This document shows, in pieces, positions 22,641 through 33,639 of a stretch of DNA of 64,000 nucleotides. The stretch spans positions 30,628,001 to 30,692,000 of the forward strand of contig JBITNC010000001.1 of the NCBI GenBank assembly GCA_050084985.1, written 5' to 3'. Source of the DNA: Nageia nagi. Taxonomy: Eukaryota > Pinophyta. The stretch's first letter is position 1; each line of letters starts with the position of its first letter. Below the pieces are notes generated by a model. That model saw only the letters and a list, made by a program, of their open reading frames with translations. It made no database searches and had not been told where the DNA came from. The position numbers and the translations under genes were made by a program.

Positions 22641-23600
22641 GTGGATGATGTAGGGAAAAGATCGTATATATCTATTTGTATAAAATTTTAACTCCAAGAT
22701 ATATATATGATTCATTATTTATGGACTCAACACACTTTATTTTTTATGTTTGTGTTATATTTATATGGTTGACATTGGACACACACATAGGCACAATGAA
22801 CCCTAAAAACTAACTCACTAATAGTATAACATGTTAAATACATGCACATTATATTATCTACAAATTGATAACAAACATAATACATGCACACAAACTGAAA
22901 TGACACATAACTTGAAGGAACCAAAGGTACCTTGGAAATATTGAGAAAGGATAAAAGGGTGTATATCATCATATATATCATGGTACAACACCCAAAATCA
23001 GCTTAAAAGTAAATACACAGTGTTAAGAATGATAAAAAGTAAATTTTAAACATTTTATCTTAGGAAATTGATGATGCAAGTGCCCCAAAATAGAGATAAA
23101 AGGGTGTTGGCACCATGCACAAATATGAGTTGGATCCCTAGATTATGGACATTAGAGGGAAAGGAAAAATAAAAATTAGACAAATCACTAGACTAGTGTA
23201 TGCATAGAATAGGAAAGCAAAAAAATATAAAAAACACCCTAACTACTAATATACACTAATTGTGATATCTAAAAGAGATCAAGAAATAACCTTATGTACC
23301 TGGGAAGTTTTAGCCACCTAAATACACTTCATAGAGGTATGAACAAAAAGAGGCACTTTTGTATTAATCATCCCTATATCAATGATGCCCTAAAAGCAAG
23401 AATTCATAATGTTGTTATCTCATTATTTGATTCCATTCTTGTTTTTTGTAGGGAGGAGGGTGTCTATATGCACTAGTGTTAGCTAAAAAGGAATGTAAAG
23501 TATGGTCAACACTTACTATACCTATGCACCCTTAAGATTATGAAGATGGTAGGGGATTATTGAATACCCCTAGCTATGCATTATTTGAATGTATAGGTCC
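22641..23600. other. Element D spacer between gag and antisense gene
   Basis: AT-rich, with short frames of no family resemblance on either strand. No pol motif seen. Confidence 0.5.
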
Positions 23601-23603
23601 TAC

Positions 23604-25680
23604 CTATGTAGCTAGTTTTAAATCCATCTTGATTGCTCCATTATTAATGAAATCCTTTATAAGGTTATGAAAAGTCCTACAATCCCAGGTTAGATGACTA
23701 GGTACCCTATGATAATTACAAAATTCTTCATAGTGAAAATTTTTAGGCACACCATTAATAAACTTAGGTTTAACAATAGGAGGTAATTCAATCAGTTCCT
23801 CATATAATAATACATTTAGGATATTATAAACACTATCAATCAAAGGAGTATATTTATGAGTATGTTTAAGTAGAGAACTACCTCACTTTTTGCATGCAAC
23901 ATGATTTGCTTCAACCTTGGTTTGATTTTTAGTTTTAGGTTTTGTAGGTGAATCATGATTAACATGTTTCATAGCACTCAACTTTTTAATGCATGGTTCC
24001 TTTTAGTAATAGTGTCAATCATATCTCCTAAAGACATATTATGATTAGAAATGAAAAATAGCTTATATATATGCAAAAGACCATCTACAAAAATATGCTC
24101 ATGTTTGTGTTCATCAATGGTGAATTTATTAGTAGTTTGTGTTCATACCTTCATAAAATCCTTCACTATTTGGTTAGGGAGTTGCTTAATTTTACACAAG
24201 TCCTTAAATAAACCTTCTCAGTAATGTTATAACCATAATCATACAAAAATATGTGCATCAAATCCTCATACCTATCAATGCTACTCTTAGGAAGATGGAA
24301 GTACCATGTTAGAGCCTCATCCTTCAAACCATAAGAAAATAACTTAGCTAACAAATTTTGGTCATGCATATATTCAATATCTTCTTCATGAAATTTATGA
24401 ACATGCATCCTAGGATCTTGCATACCATCAAACTTAGTGAATTTGATATTTTTTCCCAAGGATTATTTTGGCAAGAATTTTATCAATGAGGGGTCTTTTT
24501 AAACACAAAAGGAAATCATCCTCACTACTAACAATGTTGTTAGATCCTACATTGGTCTTTGGGGATGGTGGTGGGGGAGAGAGAGGTTGTTGTATATTAT
24601 TTGCTATTTGAAATGGAGTATTTTTCAAAATAATAAAATTGTTAGTACAATTAACCTTATCCTATTCAAGTTCATGTAATACCCCTACTAGTATTTCTAA
24701 TTATTTAGATGGCTATTATTTATACTAATCAATATTTTTTTGGATATCCATAATGATACCTACCTTAATCTCAAGATCCTTAGGAGCCCAAGTTAGTTGT
24801 AACTTAAAGGTTTCTCTAATAAATTTAGTAATTTTTTGTTTAACAAGATTTTTAATCTCATCATCAGGTAAAAGAATTTTACTTTTACCTTTATTTTCCT
24901 AATCAAAGTAATATGGATTAAATATCAAACTACTATACAATTCTTCTTCTTCATCCTTTGATTTTTACTAATCATCACTTTCAAAAACATCTTCCTCATG
25001 CAATGGTTGTTCCAACTTAGCATAAAGCTCTAGTTCAAGATCTACTCCATGAGGATATACACCACCCATGTTGTGAGTACAATTAAACACTCCACCAACA
25101 TCATGCATTTCATGTGTAGGCTAAAGATTTTTTAAAAATTACTTATAGAGGAATAAGCAATTTTAGGATTTTACAACTTCAAAGTGGTTATCAAGAAAAT
25201 TTGCATCTATAAGAAGTTTAACTACAACAAAAGCTTTATTACAAATAAAAATTATAGCCTTTCTTTATCAAATAACACCTATTGAATGGACCAAGCATAG
25301 TAGGGAATCCTATCAAGATCAGGGAGTTCATCATCATTAGAAGGTTTTGGATTAGGAGCCAAATTATCCAAGTTGCTAGGGTCAAGAATAGCATAGCGAT
25401 TTAGGGTCTCTCTGATAATGGACATTCTTTTACCAAAATTTGAATATTCAAGGTCTCAAATGTTATTAGGAGGGGGGATTTACATAGATAATTCATGATT
25501 AATTTGAATACTTCTTCTAACCTTCAAAAATTATACTTTGGATTTTGAGATGGTAGGGTTTTTTGGGTTAAGATCCATCTTTGGGAGATAAATAGAAGAA
25601 GCCCTAGTTTTATCTTGCTCTTTGGCTATTATCTGGAGCACTTCCTCTTTGGGGAGAAAAAGTAGTGAAAATGGACTCAT
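23604..25680 (-). pseudogene. Element D gag (decayed)
   Basis: Minus-strand gag starting at ATG 25680 (leader SPFSLLFLPKEEVLQII, matching E and F). Gag core at 24166-24460: FTKFDGMQDPRMHVHKFHEEDIEY and LKDEALTWYFHLPKSSIDRYEDLMH. Zinc-knuckle-like CX2HX4HX4C (CNYHRVPSHLTWDC) with the downstream KDFINNGAI helix at 23604-23843. The same knuckle type occurs in G (30376) and C (43075), so this is a Tat-type gag. Stops and shifts break it. Nothing resembling protease or pol follows. Confidence 0.8.
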
Positions 25681-25723
25681 GACATTACAAAAGGATTTTT
25701 TTCTAGAATACCTAGGTGTGTAA

Positions 25724-25743
25724 GAATATCAAGTTCACCAAAA
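25724..25743 (-). promoter_or_regulatory. Element D primer-binding site
   Basis: Minus strand TTTTGGTGAACTTGATATTC starts directly after the LTR. It is the G site TTTGGCGAACCCGAC with C-to-T changes. Confidence 0.55.
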
Positions 25744-26378
25744 TGTAGACCCTATATACTACAATAATCTAATTAATTAGGGTAATTAATGCATGCACTA
25801 TTTGGTCTATTTTTTTGTTGACATAAAGAAAGAATATGATAATAGATGACTAATCATAAAGGTTTGCTCCATTGATATGCATATCCAATTGATTAAGGAA
25901 ATTCATTAGCACCCTAGTAACAGTATGCTATGGACATCACATTAAGGCTAAAATTAAAGATGTGACAAAAGATAAAATAATAGTCAAATGAATGATTTAT
26001 TATTATAATGAAAGTGTGATAATGCTTGAGATAAGAGATTTGTTTATTACAGATAAGAATATCTTGCAAAGGTTTGCTTTGTAAGTGATGTTCAAGTTCT
26101 CTATTTCATCTTCAATTGATATAAGCCTTAGGTCTTATATAATTTTCCCCTTGTCTAATCTCCTCCTAATGACAATCCCACCATGAATATTTGTATGTCT
26201 TGAATACTTTTATATAGGGATGCTTCTATTATAGGATTTGACACCTTGTACATGCCACAAGGGTCAAATACATGGCCTAAACCTTTCTAATACTTTTTTA
26301 ATGCCTTTTAAATAATACATTATTAAGAGATTAAAATGATTTATTAAATACATAAATGTTCATTTTAAGGCATCTACA
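25744..26378 (-). repeat. Element D 5' LTR
   Basis: 635 bp; on the plus strand it starts TGTAGACC and ends CATCTACA. The minus strand has a TATATAAAA box at 26216 to 26208. Partner at 5072-5750. Confidence 0.85.
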
Positions 26379-26383
26379 TTAAC
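26379..26383. repeat. Target site duplication of element D, right copy (TTAAC)
   Basis: Matches 5067-5071. Confidence 0.85.
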
Positions 26384-26984
26384 CAAAAAATAAAAATAGT
26401 CATAAACCAATAAGTGTGTAATAAAGTGTTACCTATTGCAAGAAGTGGTATGGCCTTAACCAAGGCCTCCAATACTAGTGCTATTATAGATGATTAACCC
26501 TGTACTAGGATTTCATACATGGGTTTATCAATATTTTATGGTTCCTCATCATAAGACTCCTATGAATCTATAGCCATATCCTCATCCCTATCATCCTAAT
26601 CTATGCCCAATGAGGCTAGCCAAATAGTCTCCCACCATACCATATACCCCCTCACAATACCCTAGGTCATAGATGTATCCTCAATAAGGTCTAAAGTTTA
26701 GGGCTCCTCCCATGTGGTTTACAATCCAGGCATGATCTATGTATTTGGTGGGATTTCCCTCTCATCTCTCTACTAAATATAATACATAGGGGTAGGTGGA
26801 ATACCCTACCAAATACTAAATTGTATGAGCACCTACTATGGTAGGTACTACTCTATGAGCTTCCTTTATCTATAGAGAAAGCATGGTTCCTTCACCTAGG
26901 TAAGCTAGTAGGCATCCTCCTCACAAACATAGTTAGCATAGGAGACCCATGCTAGCTCCTCAGGCTGAAGCTAGTCAATGTCTC
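26384..26984 (-). pseudogene. Element E antisense PMD gene, middle part and intron donor
   Basis: Minus strand, the continuation of 56090-56880 after removing copia element B. It reads YANYVCEEDAY and an acidic stretch (DDRDEDMAIDS), matching the region before the intron in the D copy (CYANYVWHNEY). The exon ends at 26433 before a GTAACA donor (26432). The 49 intron bases left here join, across element D, with the acceptor at 5022. Stops are frequent. Confidence 0.6.
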
Positions 26985-26989
26985 ATCTC
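26985..26989. repeat. Target site duplication of element B, left copy (ATCTC)
   Basis: ATCTC before the LTR start TGTTAG; matches 56085-56089. Confidence 0.92.
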
Positions 26990-27535
26990 TGTTAGAAAAT
27001 GGAGACTACAACTGGTTAGAAAACAGAGAGCAGTTTCTTTCTGTTTAACACCAAATTTCAGTTGCCAAGAAGCCATGACACCTGGTTATTAGTTATAGAA
27101 GGGTTGGGGGTTACCTAACAACCTTCCTGATCCAACTTGGGTTTAAGTTGGGTTAGTTTGTACCTATAAATAAGAGGCTTGAGTTGAGGCATGCATTATT
27201 GTAGTTTTGACAGCAATTGTGAAGTAGATTGTGATTGTTGAGAGAGAGAGATTGTAGTGAGGTTTTGTTGTAACTCCAAAGTGAAGATTGTAGCAAGGTT
27301 ATGCTACTAGTTTGTTGCTTGGAGGAATTTGAAGAATGATATGCAAAAGGGTTGAAAGCTTCTCCGTGGATGTAGCCTACATTGGGTGAACCACGTTATC
27401 TCTTGTGTCTCTCTTTGTGTGATTGATGTTCATGGTTATTTGATTTCAGTAGTATGCTTTGAATGTTGTTTCTTTTGCTAAGGAGTAAGAGAATTACTGA
27501 TGCTCTTGCTTATATAAACTTATTAAATCCTAACA
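26990..27535 (+). repeat. Element B 5' LTR
   Basis: 546 bp, with a TATAAATA box at 27165-27172. A GA-rich run follows near 27240. Confidence 0.95.
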
Positions 27536-27537
27536 AG

Positions 27538-27549
27538 TTGTATCAGAGC
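27538..27549 (+). promoter_or_regulatory. Element B primer-binding site (initiator tRNA-Met type)
   Basis: TTGTATCAGAGC, one base off the usual TGGTATCAGAGC, two bases after the LTR. Confidence 0.85.
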
Positions 27550-27613
27550 TTGTTGTTGTGTTGGGATTTTGTTGGTGAATCTTGTGTGTAGATTAGAAAC
27601 CAGGAAGAGCACT

Positions 27614-28384
27614 ATGGCAGAAGAAGGGAGGCTGAAGGTGGAAAGATTTAATGGTCAAGGTTTTCAGTTTTGGAAAATGCAAATGGAAGACTACCTCTAC
27701 CAAAAGGATCTCTATCAACCTCTAGAAGATAAGAGTAAGAAACCCACTTCTATGAGTGATGAAGAATGGAACTTGTTGGATAGAAAGGCTTTGGGAGCTG
27801 TAAGACTTTGTTTAAGTTCTAGTGTAGCTTTCAATATTTCCAATGAAAAAACTACTAAAGGTGTAATGGATAAGCTTGCTAAAATGTATGAAAAACCATC
27901 TACCTCAAACAAAGTATACTTAATGAAGAAATTGTTTAACATGAAGATGAATGAAGTTAGTTCAGTTCAAGACCATGTTAATGAATTTAACACAGTCACA
28001 AATCAATTAACTTCAGTAAAAATAGAATTTGAAGATGAAGTAAGAGCTTTGTTAATTCTATGTTCACTTCTAGATAGTTGGAATAGCTTTGTTATGGCTG
28101 TTAGTAATTCTTCTTCTAATGCAAAATTGGTCTTTGATGAAGTTGTTGGAACAATTCTTAGTGAGGACATGAGGAGAAAGTCCACGGGAGAATGCTCCAA
28201 TGCTGCCCTCACAGTAGAGGCAAGAGGAAGATCAAAGGAAAGAAGGAGAAGCAAGTCAAGAAACAAATCGCAAGGAAGGTCAAAATCAAAAGGTAAAACT
28301 AAATTGCAATGTTGGCATTGTGGTAAAAAGGGTCACATTAAAAGGGATTGTTGGAATAGAAAAGGAAAAGAAAGTGAAAGTAGT
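27614..28384 (+). CDS. gag: Element B gag
   Basis: Open frame. I take ATG 27614 (MAEEGRLKVERFNGQGF) as start rather than the upstream ATG at 27569, because copia gag proteins normally begin just before the FNGxxF motif. It carries a copia gag domain (WNLLDRKALGAVRLCLSSSV, KLFNMKMNEVSSVQDHVNEFN), a basic Arg/Ser/Lys linker and a CCHC knuckle CWHCGKKGHIKRDC near 28309. The element G insertion after 28384 adds a short false tail ending at 28390. After the G copy the frame continues at 36187 toward protease, so gag and pol were one polyprotein. Confidence 0.9.
28380..28384. repeat. Target site duplication of element G, left copy (GTAGT)
   Basis: Matches 36182-36186. Confidence 0.9.
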
Positions 28385-29281
28385 TGTTAACACATAAAAA
28401 TGATTTTATGTTTTTAAATCAATAAATTAATGAAATATGCTTGGCCTAACTATATGTTTTGAATGGATTAAAGTGATAATATCAATGTTTGGCTTGAATA
28501 TGAATATTGTATGGTTTACCTTGAATATTGCATGGTTTATCTTGAATATTGCATGGGTTATCTTGAATATTGCATGGTTTATCTTGAGTATTGCATGAAT
28601 TAGCTTGAATATTGATGTATTTATCTTAAATCTTGTGAATTAACCTTATTTATGTGGATACACACCGACCTATGGGTGGTATTATCTATTATCTATATAA
28701 ATAAGGGATCTAATAGTAAGTCCACAACAACAAGGATACACATGATCCCGCGTATGGTCTTGTAAGTGGCTACCCCTTAAGGTATCTCTTGGTACTACCT
28801 ATAAGGCTGTGGTTTGTGTGCTTCCTTACGCGAGCTCTCCTAACATATGCGATCAATTCTGATATTACACTACAATCTGAGATATCTATACTGAATATCT
28901 GGACCTAATCGAGAGGTCAAAGCTATCAAGCTAGGGCCGTCGGTGCTCCTTTGCGAACGGAAGAACACCACCGGTGCTCTAATACTACCGAAATGGACCA
29001 CCTGCGGTCCTCTTTTCACATCCTTGCAGGTCACGACATTGTGGAAAAGGTAGCTTATCATCACTACATCACCAATATCTACATCTTTCGTTGTCAGGTA
29101 TGTTCCGTGAGGTAAGTACATGAATCATAGTCTTGGTTGGTACAAGTACACTGCTGAATTGGTTATATTATTTATTGATATCTAGAATAAATCGCTATCC
29201 ATAGCTAGTATATAGATAATATTGAGTTTGTAGATATTCCTCTATTTATTTATTTACACACTCAATTTTTATTTGTAAACA
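28385..29281 (+). repeat. Element G 5' LTR
   Basis: 897 bp, TGTTAACACA to GTAAACA, with a TATATAAATA box at 28694-28703. A short repeat of the phrase TTGAATATTGCATGG runs at about 28497-28620. A GGACC-N6-GGTCC inverted motif lies at 28995-29010. Confidence 0.93.
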
Positions 29282-29301
29282 TTTGGCGAACCCGACGTGA
29301 A
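29282..29301 (+). promoter_or_regulatory. Element G primer-binding site
   Basis: TTTGGCGAACCCGACGTGAA directly follows the LTR. It is the least decayed of four related sites (D, E, F, G). The priming tRNA was not identified. Confidence 0.65.
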
Positions 29302-29357
29302 CTACACATCATTATACTAAAACCCTAAAGGTTTTAGTTAAGATTAACATCTATTTT

Positions 29358-30579
29358 GTGAGTGTCTTAGTTATGGAACAACTTAAGTTATTCTTGCGAA
29401 GCCTTTTAAAAAGAGATTTGGATGAGTTATTGGTAGAAATCAGACATGATGATCCGGAGGGATCCGAAGGAATGCAAAATAGCGCTGAGGGTGACAATAG
29501 CAATTTTCAGGCTACTATGGAAGGTATGCAGAGGCAGTAGATAGATTGGCAAGAAGATCAATGCCACCTAATGATTCTTTCGAATTTGGTAGTCCTTTAT
29601 GTGGTGACATTCATAGGCATATGCCACCATTCAATTACAAAGAACCAAAATTCAGTAAGTTCAATGGTGGAGGAGATCCAAGGAGACATATACAAGGATT
29701 TAAGGATGAATGTGAACTCACAATTGGTACCGACCAAAGATTGCAGGCTAAATTCTTCCCCCAGAGCTTGGAAGGAGATGCACGAGAATGGTTTTATGGC
29801 TTACCTGAAGGGTCCATTACATCATTTGAGGAATTCAGTGATTTGTTTCTGGAGTAATATAAGCATAACATCAAGAAGGAGGTTATGCTATCAGATTTAT
29901 GTGCTATTAAACAAGACAGTGATGAGCAACTAGATAAGTTTGTTGTAAGATTTAAGAAGACATGGCAGCAAGTAAAGATTAGGTTAACAGAAAAAGAGGT
30001 AAATAACATTTTTAAAGAAGCTGTTATATTGCCCTTACAAGATATGTTATTGATTATACACATCTCACATTTTTCGATATGACGTATAAACTGTTAGAGA
30101 AAGAAAAAGTCCTTGTGAAGCTAGGGCTTATAAAGTATGGTAATAATGAAAAGGCAAAAGCAAAGGATAAGAGATCACATTCACCGAAGAAAGAGAAAGA
30201 TGTCCATATGGCTGAGAATACAAGTGAGATGAAGGAAAAGAGATATGTGAGATTTCCCATACCTCCAAGACACATTCTAAAAGATCTTGTGGAAAAAGGG
30301 TTATTACAACCTTTACCGAAGCGTGAGGAAGATCCCACAGCAGAAAAACCCCATTGGTATAAGGAAGATAGATATTGTGAATATCATCAGGCTAAAGGCC
30401 ATGCTACAAACGGATGTGGAAATCTTAGGGATAGAATACAAAAGCTCATAGAAGATGGATTCTATGTATGTCTAGCAAAGGTCAAAGATACAGGAGAAGA
30501 ACATCATATCAATACGATCTTCCTTGAGGATGCTAACCCCGGTAGGAGCTCCAGGCCTCTCGAAGGTATCATTTGGTAG
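29358..30579 (+). pseudogene. gag: Element G gag (two frameshifts, one stop)
   Basis: Tat-type gag. The leader MEQLKLFLRSLLKRDLDELL is in one frame. The core (PKFSKFNGGGDPRRHIQGF, LEGDAREWFYGLPEGSITSFEEF, then SDLCAIKQDSDEQLDKFVVRF) lies in a second frame from 29546, with a TAA at 29855. The C-terminal part from about 30050 lies in a third frame (LLEKEKVLVKLGLI), with the CX2HX4HX4C knuckle CEYHQAKGHATNGC at 30376 and the usual IQKLIEDG helix after it. It stops at 30577-30579, about 400 nt before the end of the convergent PMD gene. Capsid role inferred from family. Confidence 0.85.
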
Positions 30580-30979
30580 ATTGAAATACATAAAAAAAAA
30601 AAAAACAACAACAAAAGAGAGAGAAAAGCTAGCAGTTGGTTCAGGTCTCTAACAGATGTCAGGGTTAAGAGATTGGGAGGTTTCATGAAGTCATAACAGG
30701 AGTGCCGACGTTGTATTTTGGGAGAAAAAGATTACCGATGGTCCTCTTTTAGGGAAAAAACATAGGAAAACAAAAGATTCCAAGTACGTTCGCAACATGA
30801 AAGGTCAAAATTTTAGGTCATATCGTTGGTGTTCGTTTGCAAGGATCACGGAACATCAAATTCATGCATCATAAGTACATGAACAAAGAACAAATTAGGT
30901 ACCAAAGTTTATGTTTTATATATCATGATCAAAATGTTTTTATTTACAATGCAAACTAAATAAGTTTACATAGAGTGAT
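30580..30979. other. Intergenic stretch between convergent gag and PMD gene in G
   Basis: A poly-A and AAC-rich run lies at 30592-30615. Part of the GGACC/GGTCC motif (ACCGATGGTCC) ends at 30744. No coding signal. Both 3' ends of the convergent genes would fall here. Confidence 0.5.
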
Positions 30980-31275
30980 TTAAAATCTCCTACTAGACCC
31001 CCCACCCCCTACACTAGAGCTAGTAGCCCTGCTAGAGGTGCCACCCCTGCACCGTGCCCTATATTTCTCTACGCGGGCCTTCTCCTCGTCGATCTGTCTC
31101 TCAGCCTAGCAAAGCTGCTCATAGAGGACCTTGATTTCTTTGTTGGCCACTTGTAAGTCCTGATAGATACCAGCATAATCTCCTCCTTCGAACCGTAGAC
31201 GGTCTTGTAGCTCTTTGATCTCCTCATCCTTCTGATTGATTTGGCTACGTAGCCTAGCTATCTCAACCTCGGGAT

Positions 31276-31364
31276 CTATGACATAGCATTAACATATCAT
31301 GTTAGTTTCTTGTGTATTATGAAAAATAGAAAGTCAAACCAAAGTAAAAGAGAAAGTAGTTTAC
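31276..31364 (-). other. Predicted last intron of the PMD gene in G
   Basis: Donor GATG/GTAAAC, acceptor GTCATAG/ATCCC, 89 nt. Splicing keeps the frame: the acidic run is joined in phase to the coiled-coil exon. Frame restoration plus the same location in D and E support it. Confidence 0.75.
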
Positions 31365-32786
31365 CATCATCATCTTCATCGTAGTCTTCATCCTCCCAGT
31401 CTGATTCTATCTTATATTCAGGTTCATATTCATCCTGGTCCAGATCAGTCTCCTCATTGTCATCATGCCCTGCATCTAGAGATGTGTCATGAGCGTATGA
31501 AGAGCTACTCCCCTCCCCATCCTCCCATGGTGAAGGGAGTGTCCCACCCAATCTCTGTGTCTCTTGGGTCCTCATCCTCCCATGCATCATCACCCATGTC
31601 AGTATCGTGAATGCCTATGTGGTGAGGGTGGCGTGTCCTCCACTAGTCTAGATAGTCCTCTGTATGATCAGGTCCATCTATGTCATCATCGACATCATAG
31701 TCGAAGTCCTCGCTAGGGGACTCCCAATCTAGATCCTAGTCCAGCACTGGCTCGTAATCCTCTGGGAGGTGCCTGCTACGGTAGTAGCGCACCACTATCC
31801 TGCAGTCATTCAGTATACCCTACTGGAGGCCAAACTAACAGAGTACCCGCTCTGGCCTGTACGGCTCCACTAAAGCCTTACGTGCCTGTAGGTAGGTAGG
31901 GTGTCTCACCCATGTCATCTCCTCTAGGTCTTCCTCCCACTCTGGAACACCTCCCCGATAAGGATGCCAGTAGATCTGCACCTCCTATAGTAAGTCAAGT
32001 CGCACATGCCATCCCTCTAGGTCTATGTTAGGGAAGTCTGGTACCTCGATCATCGCCCACCATTGCCAGGTGGGGGCATCATCCGACTGGTCTAGGGGTA
32101 GTATAGTCGGTCTAGAAATAGAGATGTGTTCATAGGCCCACACCTGTAGGATCATAGAGTGAGCCACCTGTCTCCCCTTTCTCTCCACCTCTGCAAAGCC
32201 ATGGAGATCATGATAAAGTTGTGCCAGTATTGCAGGGCACCATGTATATCGCTGTCTGTGTATAACCATGTCCTGAATAATAGGAATCATACCCACTGGG
32301 AAGGTCTCACTGCTCTTGTCTAGATAGACAATAGCATCTAGAAGGTAGGTAATGAGGAGCCTCATCCGTAGGTCACCCCGTGCTGGAGGATCCTCTGGCA
32401 CATGTCTCACTAGTGACACACCTCTCTTCCTATGATTCACTTCATCTAATCCCCGTCATCCATGTAGCCCATACCTCTACCTGTTCTAATCTCAGAACAG
32501 GAATCATCTTCACTAGTTTCCCCTGATAGGAAGTCTAGTGATCCTGTAGATATCCTCTAAGGTCACTGTAATCTCACCGGTGGGAAGGTGAAAGGTGTTG
32601 GAATTTGGATCCCACCTCTCCATCAAAGCTGTAAGCATGTTACGGTCATGAAACACATATTCAACAAATGCAAGGTGGCTAAATGAAATATCCTCTAGAA
32701 TACTCTGGGCTGTGTCAGTTTGGGGCCACTGTTGGTCAGTGGTGAAGGAGGCACTCTTACCGGACAGACGCATAAGGTATGCACGG

Positions 32787-33172
32787 CTTTGCAAGAAAAG
32801 AAGGATAAAAGGCAAGTCAGTATCAAGATGTGAAATGCAAATAGCAAAAAATAATATAGGAAAATGAGGACGCCCACAGTCTACTACAGGTGAGAAGGAC
32901 CGCCCACAGTCCAAACTAGGGTAGAAAGGACCACCAGCGATCTTGTTTCCATGAAAAAGGGTAATAAAATTTTGGGTGCAGGTTTGTACGGGTGAGCATA
33001 AGGCAACCATGGCATTGGAAGTTTAAAAAGCAGACTAAAAAGAGAAAAATGTAGAGCTAGGGTATGCAACAGTAAAACCCTAAGGGCAATTTGGAAAAGC
33101 TAGTGTACAGGTAGCTAAAACTTGAAGAGAAACAAAAACATAGCATGAAAAAAGGTAGAAGAGGTAGTGTAC
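32787..33172 (-). other. Possible first intron of the PMD gene in G
   Basis: GT at 33172-33171 after CATCAG, acceptor TTCTTGCAAAG ending at 32787; 386 nt. The exon frames do not match exactly across it, so either the start exon is wrong or a small indel has occurred. It contains three copies of the GGACCGCCCACAGTCC-type motif (32868-32882, 32897-32912, 32928-32943). Confidence 0.4.
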
Positions 33173-33202
33173 CTGATGACTAGTAGGAGAATCAGCCACC
33201 AT

Positions 33203-33639
33203 GGTAGCTCTGTGTCCCTCTCAGCGTGTGATCGATAGGGCCATAGTGTGCAGCATAGCAATACAGGAAGAATTATTTAGTGATAGTAACAAAAGCACCA
33301 GCTAAACCTCTCTGAATCAGTCTCTTGAGCTCTGGGATGCTCTCAGCTATGAAAATGATAGGGTGAATAAATGAGGAAGGGTGGGGCCCTTTTATAGAAA
33401 GGTTAGGGCACACACTTCAAGAATAATTTTGATTTGAGCATTTGGTGCACGTAGATCAGCAATTAGACATCAATCTAGAATCCAAAGGTGATTCGCAGGG
33501 ACATGATTTTCATAGTTTTTGATGAATCCTTAAGAAAAGGACCACCCACGGCCTTAGTGAAGATCATCAGCATTCTAAGTCAGTAAGAAAGGACCGCCTA
33601 TGGTCCTTTATCTAGAAAATTAGTTTATTGAGTATCATG
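33203..33639. other. Upstream region of the antisense PMD gene in G
   Basis: Would hold the promoter of the minus-strand gene. The minus strand reads TATAAAAGG at 33398 to 33390, about 190 nt upstream of the candidate start codon. Two further GGACC motifs occur at 33539-33554 and 33591-33606. Confidence 0.45.

Larger units (their letters stand above)
5072..26378 (-). mobile_element. Element D: gag-only Ty3/gypsy (Tat-like) element with antisense PMD gene
   Basis: LTRs lie at 25744-26378 and 5072-5750, flanked by TTAAC duplications. Read on the minus strand the order is LTR, primer site, gag (25680 to 23604), spacer, the tail of an antisense PMD gene (22640 to 22443), the inserted element A (9751-22437), the rest of the PMD gene (9745 to 8240), a tandem-repeat 3' region, a polypurine tract and the LTR. 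Without A it is about 8.6 kb. No pol domains are visible, so it would need pol proteins supplied in trans. It inserted into the last intron of the antisense gene of element E. Confidence 0.85.
30980..33202 (-). pseudogene. Element G antisense PMD gene (intron-containing)
   Basis: Minus strand. First exon candidate is MVADSPTSHQ (33202 to 33173) before a GT donor. The PMD core follows a TTGCAAAG acceptor: SILEDISFSHLAFVEYVFHDRNMLTALMERWDPNSNTFHLPTGEITVTLEDIYRITRLPIRG (32720 to 32515), then after a frameshift KLVKMIPVLRLEQVEVWATW. Next come RGDLRMRLLITYLLDAIVYL, TWCPAILAQLYHDLHGF and MILQVWAYEHISISRP (32440 to 31985), an acidic DEDYDEDD spacer (about 31370-31480), an 89-nt intron, and a coiled coil (EIARLRSQINQKDEEIKELQDRL) ending GGGGSSRRF at 30980. 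A few stops break it. PMD is a plant domain found in host nuclear proteins and in transposons. Function in the element is unknown. Confidence 0.8.

Noticed and set aside
28870-29121. Minus-strand frame in the 5' LTR of G
   Set aside because: Chance frame within the LTR, not kept intact in the 3' LTR copy.
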